DNA from: Monilinia fructicola
Lineage: Eukaryota > Ascomycota > Leotiomycetes > Helotiales > Sclerotiniaceae
Assembly (NCBI GenBank): GCA_008692225.1
Contig: VICG01000011.1
Span: forward strand, 1,910,501 to 1,974,500
Reading direction: 5' to 3'
DNA length: 64,000 nt
A program made the translations under genes and the position numbers. Shown here piece after piece: positions 44,616 to 57,108 of this stretch. Positions within the stretch are counted from its first letter, which is position 1; each line of letters starts with the position of its first letter. The notes under the pieces were generated by a model. The model did no database searches. It had not been told where the DNA came from and was given only the letters and a program-made list of their open reading frames with translations.

Positions 44616-47600
44616 ATGGAACTTCACGTATACATTGCCCATACGGGCCAACATCTTCAGGTAGACCCTGGATCCTTTAACTCGTAAGTCTGCTGCTCCA
44701 TGACCATGACAGATCGATTATAGGTGCTAACAAGTCATCAAGGTTGGACGACTTCAAGGTATGGGTAGCAAGATATGCGCCAATCGCTGCCAGTGATCAT
44801 ATATCTCTCACTGCAGCGGCTAAAGCAGTGCGGTTTCAAGCGCTATCCTCAGAGGTATTGATGACAGCATTACTAAAGTGATACTCCGTATTTACTAATT
44901 TAATCTAGAAAGAAATATTTGTGTACGATAGACGCATCATTCAGCAATCTTCTAACACATCTGCAAAGTCATTGATCTCTGAAATTCCTCCACCGCGAAA
45001 GTACACCGCCTCTCAGCCCCCGGATTCAATCACCAACGAGAAGAATCTACAAGCATGGAAGGACTTGTTCGCCGAAAGACGGACATGGGCTATGAAGGTG
45101 ATAGATGATTGTGCTGCCATGACAGATCAGGCGCAGCAAAGGTATATCGAAACAGAGGTGATAACACGGTCTGTTGATACCGCCATCTTGAACTTGGAGA
45201 AGCATGTCAAGGCGCTGGACCAAAGGAATGCTGAGCTACAAAACTACGTCGAAGATATACAAAAGCTTAACAACACGGGAGACTGGGAAGCTTCAATATC
45301 TCGACTAAAGTCGCTACCTGCGACCGCAGATGTAATCAAGTTTATCAAGGGCCGCGATTTGCCAAGAGCGCAGCGCCGGACCACCCTGGAGGATTTGGTC
45401 GATGTGGAAGAGGTCAAGAGGTCTGGAAAGTTGCTACGAGATATATCGACTACTCTCGAGCGAAACAGTTGTAATAGCCGGGAAAGCAGTGGATGAGGTC
45501 ATGCGAAGGACTGATCTTCTAATTGAGAATGTCGAGAAGAGTCCTGCACGAGCGGCTATATCGCATGCCCAAGAGCCTATATCTTTGATGGAGGATATTG
45601 AAGCAATCTCTAGGAAGATTAATACTGACTGTGAAACTGTTTTGGACTTTACCAACACGTCGAAGAACATTTCACAAGCTTCAAAATCAGCCCTGCTTCA
45701 TACTGAGAAGTTCTTGCCAACTTTATCCAAAAGAGCTCTCGAAATGGGGGAAATTTTGCAGACTGCTACAAAATTACGAAATTCTACCGCATTATCATCC
45801 ATAGAGTTCATGTACGATATCGCCAGTTTGACAGCAATGCTTGCCGAAGTGAATGGCCGATTTTCCGCCTTGGACTTAGACAATGACGGGTTGGAAGCCG
45901 TGCATTTGATTTCCATGTTGGACACATTGCCAGTCACGTACGCTTCCTTCCTAGCTGAAGCAGTCCGGCGACGTGAATGGGATGAGAAAGTCAAGTCAGA
46001 TTCTTCGACTTTGGCCAATGAAATGGCAAGTTTCCACGAGGAAGAAATCAGGCGACGTCGAAAGTGGCAGAAGAACATTGGATCTACTTTGTTGGGTGAA
46101 AAGCCCGAACAGCAAGTCATGGCTCTGGAAGTCAATTTGCAAGGAGAGGAAGATGATTGGCCTCAAGTCTCTCGACAGGATTTGGAAGAGCTCTTCGAAA
46201 TACTTCGCGCCGACAATTCACAATCTCAAATTGTAAGCGACATATCAAAGATCATCTCAGATCTTAGCAACCCAACTAGGCAGCAAAGCAGGAGGGCAAA
46301 AGCCTTCAAAGCAGGAAGTATTCATGAAGCTGCCCTTGGCAAAAGCGCTCTTCTGATGCGTGGAGATGATGACCTTTTGAAGAACTTGCAAGAGGAAAAA
46401 GTAAAGGTCGAGAACAAGCTAAAAACTGCAGAAAGTCGAGTTCGACGGCTTGAAGACTTACTGCATCGGCAAACTCAGATTAGTAGGACATCGACTGGAA
46501 ATGTCTTTCAGATTCCTAATAATCCGAGTCCGGATGCTCAAAATACGGCAAATCCACTGACGTCACCACGTCTCAATGATGACTCTCGTCGGTCCTCAAT
46601 CTCGTCTCGACGGTTTTCATCAAATCGCGGAGAGGAAGAGAAGGCGTTTCAGCAGAAGTTGCTTTCCTTGGAGGCAGAGTTGATCGCGGAGCGTGAACGT
46701 GCCTCTGGTCTAGAGAAAGAGGTCGCTGCAAAGGACACGTCGACGAGCGAGTTAAAGTCTCAGCTTGGGGAGCTAAATTCTATGAAGGAAGATCTTTCGG
46801 AGAACTTCAAAGCACAGCAACGTGATTTCATGGAGGAGCGCAAATCTTTGGAGGATGAAATCAAGCGCCTCAAGGCAAGACTGGAAGAGCTTGAGGATGA
46901 GATGGATAGATACCTTGGCTCCAGAGAGAATGAAAAATCTGATGTCGATGATCGTGTTCATATCTTACAAGAAGAATTGGACAGGTTGCGCAAGGATACT
47001 GCTGCGGAAACTTTGAAAGCTCAAGGTCAGGTGGATTTCTTGAGGAATGATGCAAAGCTGCAGAGAGAAACCAACGAAACTTTGGAAAGACAGATGCAGA
47101 GCCTTAGAGAAGAGAAGAAAGAATTGATGTCCCGAACTATCAAGGCAGAATCGGCCGCCGAGGATCAACTCAAGGCCTTGCAGGAAATACATTTACAATT
47201 GTCGCCTAAGTTGAGGATGCCCCAAGAATTCACGGCGCTGTCGGGATCATTGACCAACAAATCCCTGAACTTAGTATCTGAGCTTGAAAATACGAAGCGA
47301 GGTTACAATCTTGCAAAATCTCAGCGAGATGATGCCGAGACAACGATTTCGGAACTCAGAGCGGAGCTTGCAGAATACAAAGAAAAATACTCTATTCAAG
47401 TAAAGGAGTCTCAAAATCTTCGTGATACCCTTTCCTCCGAAAAAGCCAAGTTCTCAGCTCTTGAAGCCGAACTCGCCGATGAGCGTCTTCAATTGAGCTC
47501 TTTAAGAACGAAGATGGCAGATGGGGAGACGGGCTCAGAAGCACTGCGCAGTCGTTTAGAAGAAGAGGAACAAAAGGTCACATCTTTGTCAGAAGATCTG

Positions 47601-48848
47601 GCTGGGCAGCTCTCTCGAATTGGAAGTCTCGAGGAGGAAATGAGATCCCATCAAGAAAAGCACCAATTTGCACAAGAAAGGTTTGACAGATTGAACAATC
47701 GATTTGACTCACGTACATCTCGGGCCAAAGATCTCACACAAAGAGTCTATTCACAGAACGATAAGCTTGTCCGACTACTTGAGCGTTTAAGCTATTCAGT
47801 CACCAAAGAGAATGGTTCTATGATCATTCAGAAGCTGCCAAAGCCTGATCGCAGCATCAATGGAAACGATTCCTCAGATCCGGGCAATAAAATCAAGCGA
47901 AGCATTTCAGGCTCGACAACAATGAAAGCTATGATTGATAGTGGAGATCTCGACTTGTTATACTGGATGCATAATGATGATGCTGAAGCGGAAGCCGAGA
48001 AGTATGACTCCTTTATCAATTCTATTGGTAACTTCGATGTCGATAGCTTTTCTGAGGTCATTGCGAAGCGAGTTAGGGACATGGAATTCACAATCAAGAA
48101 ATATTCCAAAGATGCTCGGTCTTACCGAGAAAAGTCTCATAGAGCTCAGAAGGAAGCTCACGAGAAGATCGCTTTTAAAAATTTCAAGGAAGGTGATCTA
48201 GCTCTCTTCTTGCCAACGAGAAATCAATCCACTGGGGCATGGGCAGCATTTAATGTTGGCGCCCCTCATTATTTCCTCCGAGAACAAGACTCCCACAAGT
48301 TACGCTCCCGTGACTGGCTACTAGCCCGAATTCAAAAGATTGAGGACAGGGTGGTTGACCTCTCTAAATCCATGACCGATGGTCGTTCCTTTGCAAGTAC
48401 TGGCGGTGACTCCTACGAAGATGACAACCCCTTTGATCTTTCCGATGGCCTCCGTTGGTATCTCATCGACGCTGCAGAAGAAAAACCTGGTGCACCATCC
48501 ACCCCCGGGCTCGCCAAAAGTACCGTCGCTAGCGCTAATATTGACGCAACTGCGACAATTCGGCGCTCCAAGAAATCTTCCAGTGGTAGCGCCGAGGGTC
48601 TCAATAAAACACTTGCAAAGAGTCTGGACAGTCGTCGTAGTAGTAGTAATTCTAAAAAGGCTATCCCAATCTCTGCATCCCCGCTTCGGAAAACAGACTC
48701 CACTGCTTCGGTCAGCGGTTTAAGAACTTTGCCCAACAACGAAACGGGGGGGACGATCGCGAGTTCCCAGGCTGTCAATGGTGATGGAGCTGCATCGGCG
48801 GCAAATACCGAGGTTCGAAATCCTTTGGATAATCTCATGGGCCCTTGA
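44616..48848 (+). CDS. ATG11: Autophagy scaffold protein ATG11
   Basis: Scaffold linking selective-autophagy cargo receptors to the Atg1 kinase and phagophore assembly site. Exons 44616-44683, 44743-44854 and 44909-48848, with introns of 59 and 54 nt, give about 1372 aa. The ubiquitin-like N-terminus begins MELHVYIAHTGQHLQVDPGS, then FNSLDDFKVWVARYAPI and EIFVYDRRII. A long coiled-coil centre follows (VKVENKLKTAESRVRRLEDLL, RLKARLEELEDEMDRYL). The conserved C-terminal ATG11 domain has FKEGDLALFLPTRNQSTGAW, AFNVGAPHYFL and RDWLLARIQKIEDRVV. The last ~140 residues are Ser-rich. One extra A in the AAA at 45463-45465 separates DISTTLER from TVVIAGKAVDEVM; without it the coding length is a multiple of three. 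The downstream 1130 codons are fully open, arguing for a sequence error. Confidence 0.93.
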
Positions 48849-50681
48849 TCTTGAAATGACTCTTGCTTGCTTTCTCGAGTTAAATTTCTTTGCATTATTG
48901 TGAACATGCTGTTCATTCATTGTATAACATATTATACCACGCTGTGTTACATTATGTTACATTATGTTTTCTTTCCCAATAGGAGAAAGGCATACGCTGA
49001 TAGTGCGATCGTGTAGAATGCTCACAATGTTCATGAATACCCTGCCGCTATGGGCACTGGTTTTGAAAGAGAATATCCGACGGAAGGAGCAGGTGCTGAG
49101 ACAAACAGAACTATATCACCAAGCAAGAGATCCATGATTTGGGATTCGTTATGGTCCATCGATTTTAGTCTGGAGAGTGGAAAGAGGAGTAAGACGATGG
49201 GGTTCTAGCCTAGTCAGAGCTTGTATGATAGGATATACATGGTATAATTTAGGAGGGCCAACGGAACTGGAACTGGAAAGGTAAAATGCAAATTTCAAAA
49301 GACGCAATAATAAACTTACGCACATCTTTGCGTTTGGGGAATGGGAATGGGAATGGGGAATGGATAATGGATACACGCGTCGAGTTTAAGGCAAAGTTCA
49401 AGTCAAGGCTGGCGATTGTATCAAGATGTCTCATGGACATCACATCACATCACGTACGCCTGTCTGTTTCCTCATCATTATACACGCACACATGCACAGC
49501 ACAGCACAGCATAGCGCAACGCAACGCAACGCAATGTAACGCATCACTTTATCCGCGTCGCAACATGGCAATCCATTGATAACATTGCATTTGCATTCAT
49601 TGCACACCCCTAGATCTAGATAGACCGATGTAATTTTTTTCATTTTTTTTTTTTTCACCTTTCATCATTTTTTCATTTCTTTGTATTTCCCTCTCTTCTC
49701 TTCTCTTCTCGTCTCCTCATTACTGCGGCGCATCGCCCCTCCCGGTATTGAAATTGGGTTGGCGTGAATCGGGATGGGAATAGGGTTATGGATACGGCTA
49801 TGGATGGGGCAGCCATGGAAGACAAGGAAGGACGTATGTGTAAATATGTATATATATTATTATGGAGAAGCGAATGGTAATGCGAGTGGGAATGGTAATG
49901 CGAATGCCAATGGAAAGAGAAAGGAGAAAAGAGCAAAAGGTAAACTGACGCGCGCGTTAGTTATATCCATATAATACATATATATAATACAAGGTGAAGG
50001 TGAAGGTGAGGGTCTATTGAAATTGAAAGTGAAATTGAAATTGAAATTCAAAGGCAAAGTCAAATTGAAATTGAAAATTACGTGCAGAGAAGTTTCGTTC
50101 GTCTCTGGTCGTGCTTGAATCTTGGTTGAGTGAGGAGGATATTGATATAATTACCTAGTTCAAAACGTCGGTGTCCGATGTCGAGTTGGGTATGTGATTA
50201 TGGGAGAACGTATCTCATTGGATGGGAATTCATGACAATTAGGGACCTCGGGAGCGACGATTGAGATTACCTAGGTAGATGGAGAGAGTCTGGATGGAGA
50301 AGAATTCTATTGGCACGCGTCGCTTATTCGTATATCACATTCATAGCCACGTTCACTCATAACAATGTACAAGATGAAGCAAGAAGAAACATAATGAACA
50401 TGCAATGCATATTCTACCCAAGCACAATTTTATATGCTCTAATGTCAAGGCAAAAGGCCGACCTCTACTACTTGACCATGGTTGAAGAGCCAAGTAACGC
50501 CCGCTTTATAAAATTCATCCATAAACCCTTTATGTTGAAACTTTTCCCTTGTATTTCCCCTGTATATGCCGTTGAAGGACAAAATAATGCTTTTCCCCGG
50601 TATCATTGCAATCATTACTCATGTTGAAAGATTAAGCACAACTCGCCTGAAAATAAAAAAGAACCCCCATATGAACAGAAT
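48849..50681. other. Repeat-rich intergenic region
   Basis: 1.8 kb with several short tandem arrays: GGGAAT repeats at about 49336-49362, GCACAG/GCAAC arrays at 49493-49540, GTCTCTTCTCTTCTC near 49690-49712, GGTAATGCGAAT-type repeats at 49874-49912, and GAAATTGAAATT arrays at about 50020-50080. No gene is supportable. Confidence 0.6.
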
Positions 50682-52200
50682 CTAGTAACGGTAGATCTCG
50701 GCCTTGAATGGACCCTCAACCTCAAGACCAAGGTACTCAGCTTGGACTGGGGTCAATTTGGACAACTCAGCGTTGACGTGAGCCAAGTGAAGCTTGGCAA
50801 CGGTCTCGTCCAAAATCTTGGGGAGAACATAGACACCAACATCGAGCTTTTGAGTCTTGCCGAACTCGACGTACTTTTGGCCGAAAGCGGCATCCTCAGA
50901 CTTGTACAACATGATTTGAGCAAGAACTTGGTTGGTGAAGGAGCAAGACATGACGAAGGAAGAGTGGCCGGTGGCACATCCCAAGTTAACGAGACGACCC
51001 TCAGCAAGGAGGATGATGTGACGACCGTTCTTCATGAGGTAACGGTCAACTTGTGGCTTGATGTTTTGAACGCTCTGGGCGTTTGCCTTCAACCAAGCAA
51101 CGTCAATCTCGATATCGAAGTGACCAATGTCTATCTCAAGGTTAGCAGACGAAGGAAATTCAAGGGACAATACACTTACTGCAAACGATAGCGTCGTTTG
51201 GCATGGCCTCGAAGTGCTCGCCGACCAAGATGTCTCTGCATCCGGTGGTGGTGACGAAGATTTGACCAACAGAAGCAGCCTTCTCCATGGGCAAGACTTG
51301 GTATCCGGAGACAGCAGCTTGGAGAGCGTTGATAGGATCAATCTCGGTGACAATGACACGAGCACCCATTCCGTGAAGAGCCATAGCACAACCCTTTCCG
51401 ACATCACCGAAACCGGCAACGACTGCGACCTTACCAGCAATCATAACATCGGTGGCACGCTTGATACCATCGATCAAGGATTCACGGCAACCGTACAAGT
51501 TGTCGAACTTTGACTTGGTGACAGAGTCATTGACGTTGATGGCTGGGACAAGGAGACCCTTGTTCTTCAACATCTTGTACAAGTGGTGAACACCAGTGGT
51601 GGTCTCCTCAGAAACACCGTAGCAGTCCTTCAACATCTCTGGGTATTTGTTGTGTACGAGTTGAGTGAGATCTCCACCATCATCGAGGATCAAGTTCAAG
51701 CTCTTGCCATCCTTGAATGAAACGAGTTGTTGCTCCAAGCACCAGTTGTATTCCTCCTCAGTCTCACCCTTCCAGGCGAAAACTGGGACACCAGCAGCAG
51801 CAATGGCAGCAGCAGCGTGATCTTGAGTAGAGAAGATGTTGCATGATGACCAGGTAACCTCAGCTCCGAGGAATGTGAGGGTCTCGATCAAGACGGCGGT
51901 TTGAATGGTCATGTGTAACTAAAAGATTCGACTTCGTTAGCTTCCGTTCTCTTTAGTAACATGTCAAGGTAATACATACACATCCAGCAATACGGGCACC
52001 CTTCAATGGTTGATCAGCAGCGTACTTCTCACGAGTAGCCATCAAACCAGGCATCTCATTCTCGGCGAGCTCAATTTCCTTGCGACCGAAGGCAGCAAGA
52101 CTGAGGTCAGCGACCTATAAAGATTTACGTCAGTACATGGTAATCAGAAGTTCTTCAAGGGATATGTATTTACCTTGAACTTGGATGCTGGGGCAGACAT
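50682..52200 (-). CDS. S-adenosylhomocysteinase (adenosylhomocysteinase)
   Basis: NAD-dependent hydrolysis of S-adenosylhomocysteine to homocysteine and adenosine, which relieves product inhibition of methyltransferases. Four exons: 52200-52174, 52114-51980, 51918-51180 and 51130-50682. Introns are 59, 61 and 49 nt. The product is 449 aa, the normal length, and fully in frame. Family landmarks are [38 protein letters not shown] across a junction, [37 protein letters not shown], the NAD-binding [37 protein letters not shown] and the C-terminal KAEIYRY with the cofactor-contacting Lys/Tyr. Codon use is strongly biased (AAG, GTC, ATC), as expected for a highly expressed gene. A GAAA-repeat tract lies in the 5' region near 52321-52342. 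Confidence 0.97.
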
Positions 52201-53295
52201 TGTCGGTGAGGGGAAAAGGTGTTTTGTGAGGTAAATACTAAAGATAAAGAGTTAATTCAAAAGTTGCTCAAGTTTGTTTGTTGGATGAATATGATTGTTG
52301 GAAGAGATTGGATTTCGTTGCTTTCTTTCTTTCTTTCTTGAGTTATACTTCTACTTACATTTAATTTGAAGGATTGAGAAGAAGATGATGAAGGATGAGA
52401 GGAAGAAGGAGGAAGAAGAAGAAGAGAAAAGGATTCTGGATGTTTATGTTTTTAAAAAGAGGGAGAGGGGAGGGGGATGAAATGGAGAACTGCAGAAAAA
52501 CTTCGGGGGCCGACACATCGACTACTGTAGGACCTAGTAATCAACCATAAGAGTAAAAAGGAGGGGTGAGAAAGAAGAGGAAAAATTCAAGGCTAAACTA
52601 CAAATGGTTAGATCAAACGAAACTTTGAATGGGAAAGGAATCAAGGATCCAGTAGTGAAGTGTGAAGTGTGAAGTGGGTGAAGTGTGAAGTAGAACTAGT
52701 GAAGCAGTGAAGCCGTGAAGTAGTAGAGTGAAGCCAACAATAGGAAACGTTGTACAAAGAGATACCTAGGTAGGTAGGTAGATACCTAGGTAGGTTGAGT
52801 GTATCCATCCATCTCATTGGTATCCATCTCGGTATCTAGGAGATAAACATTGATTATGATACTAGTGATATGGATATGGATATGGATATGGATGTGTATG
52901 TACAGTACTGGTGAGACCAGACTTGCATTGTTGATAAAATGTTTAATCGGGTGAATACCTTTTGTACTGTACTGTATTGATTGACTGGACTGGACTGGAC
53001 TGGATTGACTGTACTATACTGCAATGAGAGTTACTAGGTAGTTATAGTTCTATAATTATGAGTTTACGAGTTGTTCACCACATGAAGCAAAAGACAGATA
53101 AAAGAAATCTACAATATCTATCTGGCAAGTAAAAGTACTCCTTACGGCAATAAAGTACCTAGTAGCAATCTATCTACCTAGGTACTTGAGTACTTAGCTA
53201 TCCAACCAAGGAGAGGTTGGATGTAATTTAGTATTTATTTAAATTATACCCAACTAACATTAACATTATATATATAATTATAATAAAAAAAAAGT
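52201..53295. other. Upstream region of SAHH with several tandem motifs
   Basis: 1.1 kb. It contains GAAGTGTGAAGTGTGAAGTG repeats (52660-52695), a CCTAGGTAGGTAGGTAGATACCTAGG block (52765-52795), GATATGGATATGG repeats (52867-52890) and GGACTGGACTGGACTGG (52984-53003). No gene. Confidence 0.6.
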
Positions 53296-53783
53296 TAAAT
53301 AAAATAAAATAAAATAAAATAAAATAAAATAAAATAAAATAAAAAAATAAAATAAAATAAAATAAAATAAAATAAAATAAAATAAAATAAAATAAAATAA
53401 AATAAAATAAAATAAAATAAAATAAAATAAAATAAAATAAAATAAAATAAAATAAAATAAAATAAAATAAAATAAAATAAAATAAAATAAAATAAAATAA
53501 AATAAAATAAAATAAAATAAAATAAAATAAAATAAAATAAAAATAAAATAAAATAAAAAATAAAAAAATAAAAATAAAATAAAAAATAAAATAAATAAAA
53601 TAAAATAAAATAAAATAAAATAAAATAAAATAAAATAAAATAAAATAAATAAAATAAAATAAAATAAAATAAAATAAAATAAAATAAAATAAAATAAAAA
53701 AATAAAATAAAATAAAATAAAATAAAATAAAATAAAATAAAATAAAATAAAATAAAATAAAATAAAATAAAATAAAATAAAAT
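53296..53783. repeat. AAAAT pentanucleotide microsatellite, about 490 bp
   Basis: Nearly 100 units of TAAAA with a few units of altered length (AAAAAAAT and AAAT variants near 53341, 53555-53600, 53645 and 53695). On the minus strand it reads as an uninterrupted Phe/Tyr/Ile/Leu frame, which is only a by-product of the repeat. Confidence 0.97.
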
Positions 53784-54403
53784 ATAGCTTTTCCATATAT
53801 AATATATTAAAAGTTTCTACACTTCTATATGGATACTCTATTTACATCCATGGATATATCAAAACCAGTACATACATACTCGATTGATTCAATTCAAACT
53901 TCTAATGAATAAACATCGACGATAAACATTCAGCATCAACACGGATATGGCATTCGTGGGTGGGTATCATCAGTATCGGCCATCCCCGCCATCATTTTAT
54001 CAACGATACTACTACGGTGAGAACTTCAATCTTTCCTTCCCACTTTCCGTTGATAAAAGAAAAGTCTATCTTTCATCTTGCTACAAATATCTTTCTTTCA
54101 TATTCAAGGTTTCATAAGCGGCTGGCTGGGTGGGGTTGCAGTTGCAGTTGCATCTTGCTAGGTGGACGATATCAAAAAGTCCGTGCATTTTTGGGAGGAA
54201 TATACGAGTCTCTATACATCCAGAAGAAAAGATTCCTCAAGATGCCTTCTACAGTTCCTTTTTTGGATCATGAATATGGTCCCCCGCGTATTGTCATATC
54301 CCTCTGAACGCCATGCCCATGCAAGAAATCCCTCATCATTGCCCTAGCTAGCAGCCTTTATCTTATGGCCCCGACTAACAGCTGCATTACATACGTTTCC
54401 TTC
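53784..54403. other. Intergenic, no gene seen
   Basis: 620 bp between the satellite and the eIF3h stop codon. Nothing supportable. Confidence 0.5.
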
Positions 54404-55613
54404 TCAAGATTGTTCAGGTAAGAGGTTGCTCTTGACGGCAAACATCTTTCCAGTGATGCTAGCCGTGAAGCCATCCACTTGTCTGGAGTATTGCTCAACT
54501 TGTCGTGCATTCAACATACCCTCCAGTCTGCTGGGTTCTGTTGGAAGCTTGAAGAGTCTCTCCCACTCGTCCTCGGGTAGAGGTGCAAGTTTCTGTGTAG
54601 CCCTAGTGGCATTCTCCGCCGCACGCTTGTCCTTCCATGCTTTAACCTTGGTTTGCTCACGAGTCAGCTGTCTTTGGAAGTATTGGAAGTTGTTAAGCTC
54701 GGTGTAATGAGTCTCAATGCTGTCCAAAAGCATATCGCAGGTTCTCTCCAAGTAAGGGTCAATGGATAAGTCCAAAGATTCCAAGTTAGGGTAGAGTGGG
54801 TTGGGTGGTGTGTTTCGGGTGAGATCAGCGAGACTTGCGGGAAAGTCGAGATCTTCCTTTGGTAGCTCGGCTGGCAATTGGTGCAAGAAGGAGGTCAAAA
54901 GGTGAGAGTTGTGAACGATGATTGGTAATTCGACCAAAATGTCTTTGTATGTGAGCTTCGACTTTTGCAAGCTGCCATCTTTGTCAGTGGTGGCCGTGTA
55001 CTAGCATGTTGTATAAACCTACTTCTCAGTGGTAAATTTACCCTCCTTATAAGCAGTCATGAAACTTGGAGAAAGTCGGAAAGCACGTAGACTCAAAGCA
55101 CCTTGAGAACTTCTGCTGACATCGTGAACGAGCGCAACCGTTCTCTCATTTGGCTCCTTTTGGTAGAAGAATTGATTTTCGATCAAGCTGGTATTGACAA
55201 AGTTTCCCATGTTTGCACTTGTGTACCATCCAACGTTATTTGCATCAACATTGACTTCCTTCAACATTTTGATCATCTCACTTTGGTAAACAATATTGGC
55301 TTTTGATCTTGGGGCTGCGGCAGCGATGTTCGAGGCGGCCATGTGGTCATTTGGGTGGGAATCCGAAGCTGCTACGTCTGCAGTGGGGAATGGGAAGGAG
55401 TTTGTAATTTGAAGAGTTCCATTTGAGTCCATACCAACGATAGATCCGGTAGCGGTAGTTGGGAAGGTTGCGGCGCAAGCCTTGACAATCTTCATAACGA
55501 CCTATGTATATCGCATTAGCCAGAATTTAAATGTCTTCTCTGTGATCATTCATTACCAATGCCTCAACTTGGACTGAGTGCAAAGGCACCTCCTTGCTGG
55601 TAATGTCTGCCAT
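54404..55613 (-). CDS. Translation initiation factor eIF3 subunit H
   Basis: MPN-domain subunit of the eIF3 complex. Three exons: 55613-55557, 55501-55023 and 54971-54404. Introns are 55 and 51 nt (GTAATG, GTAGGT donors). The product is 367 aa. The N-terminus is [20 protein letters not shown], followed by [12 protein letters not shown] and the MPN core: [41 protein letters not shown] and [23 protein letters not shown]. The catalytic JAMM His/Asp set is not present, as expected for eIF3h. The C-terminal half is helical ([18 protein letters not shown] region, [34 protein letters not shown]). Frame and splice sites are clean. Confidence 0.95.
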
Positions 55614-56245
55614 GATGAAATTTGGTTCAATTTCGTGATCTGTTCAATCTCAGATAATTGCTGCCAATATTTCGATGGGTTCTGGCGCAAAATAAGAACA
55701 GTTCGGCGTCCAGTGGTCGTTGTCGCAAAAAGGTGGGTTATTTTTTTGAAGATGATTGATTCTATTGTGCGAAGTCTTGGCTTTTTTTCACACTAGCGAT
55801 GACGGGAATCTTTAACCCCGCGCGAATGTTCGTTCTTTCAATTCTTGCAATTCTTTCAACGCAACACAACTTCACAAACTAATAATATGTATATCCAAAA
55901 AAAACTTCAAAACTACAGCCTCAAAGTTCATCTAGCCAATATGGATTCTCGCCCATGCAAACTATTACGATCATCAAGTACGATCATCAAGATGGATAAA
56001 TACTGCACCGATATCACGAACAACTTTGGCAAATGAGAGCTCCAGGTAGCCCTTATAAGGAACATTCGTCTTTTTATTTCATCTATTCTATTGTGGTATC
56101 TTTGAAACGAGCAAACTTCTAGTAAGTCTATAAAACCATAGGTAACTCCTTCTACGCCTATCAATCCATAACGGCAGTATCAATTCCCACAGGCCGGGAA
56201 ACGAATAAGGTCCATAATAATACCTCGGGCATAAGAGACTGTCTT
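55614..56245. other. Intergenic, no gene seen
   Basis: 630 bp with the eIF3h promoter and the 3' side of the next gene. No further signal. Confidence 0.5.
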
Positions 56246-57108
56246 CTAGTCGACCCATTGATCGATCTCCCAACCTCTGATATCGTCCTTTACGAGGAGT
56301 CTTAGACGCTCGACTGCAAGGTTCAATTAGCGTTTGTCAAGTCTGTCAGAGGACTATCATAATACGGAACGAGCTTACTTTTCCACTCTGTGTACATGTG
56401 TCTGGCAGCGTTAGCCGCGACACGATGTTTTGGGCCCACGCTACCAATTTTAGCATCTCGAGCACTACGCCAAACACAAGTCGCGAGGTTTCGTCCGTTC
56501 TTGTCGGGCTCTCCAAACCAATACCTAGATACAGACCATTAGTTATTTGCTATGTATTTCGACTCTTATACTTACTTGAGGAATCCTCCACTTTCGGTCG
56601 CTTCAGCGTGGGCAGCTTTGTCGAGAAGACCGAGATCAGAGTAGTGGGCGACAGTTTCAGGTGGGACTTGAGATCTAAAAGACAACAATATAAAAAGATT
56701 CTTCTTCCCACGTGTAATTGGAAGTTTTTGCCAGCTCTCGGAGAGAATCTACAATTCCTTGCCACTAAAGAAGTCAGTGAATCCTCGCCCTCTCACGTTT
56801 GATTGGAGGGTTGGAAAACATACGTTGAAAGTTTCGACGTATGGCGCAGTTGCATAATCTTCTCTCAGACACTTCAAACCGAGGAGAGCTCTAGCAAGCA
56901 GTTGGTTTGGTTTATCCAAGGTCTCAAGATCTAGCAAATGAGGCTTTTCGTCATATGGGCTGACTACTAGGTATCTATCCTCGCTCGAGCTACCGGACTT
57001 GCTGCTGGAAATGGGATCCTGTAAAGTTGCGGAAGATTCAAGTGCGTTGGAAACTTCGTGGCGTTCCAGAGCCTGGAATGTGAGAGTAGGAGATGAGACG
57101 ACAGCCAT
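56246..57108 (-). CDS. UPF0643-type conserved protein
   Basis: Four exons: 57108-56824, 56764-56576, 56524-56379 and 56313-56246. Introns are 59, 51 and 65 nt. The product is about 228 aa. The start is MAVVSSPTLTFQAL. The family-like core is LLARALLGLKCLREDYATAPYVETFN, then (after splicing) WQGIVDSLRELAKTSNYTWEEESFYIVVF, RSQVPPETVAHYSDLGLLDKAAHAEATESGGFLKYWFG in pieces, NLATCVWRSARDAKIGSVGP and a C-terminal RLRLLVKDDIRGWEIDQW. The repeated 'YWFG..NLATCVWRS' block and overall length resemble fungal UPF0643 proteins, whose function is unknown. One extra base in the AAAA at 56677-56680 (TTTT on the coding strand) breaks the frame between YIVVF and RSQVPP. Removing it makes the coding length exact. 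Confidence 0.72.

Noticed and set aside
50742..51513. Long plus-strand frames across the SAHH gene
   Set aside because: Antisense shadows caused by strong codon bias of SAHH.
53278..53796. 172-codon Phe/Tyr/Ile/Leu frame on the minus strand
   Set aside because: It is a translation of the AAAAT microsatellite and has no gene features.
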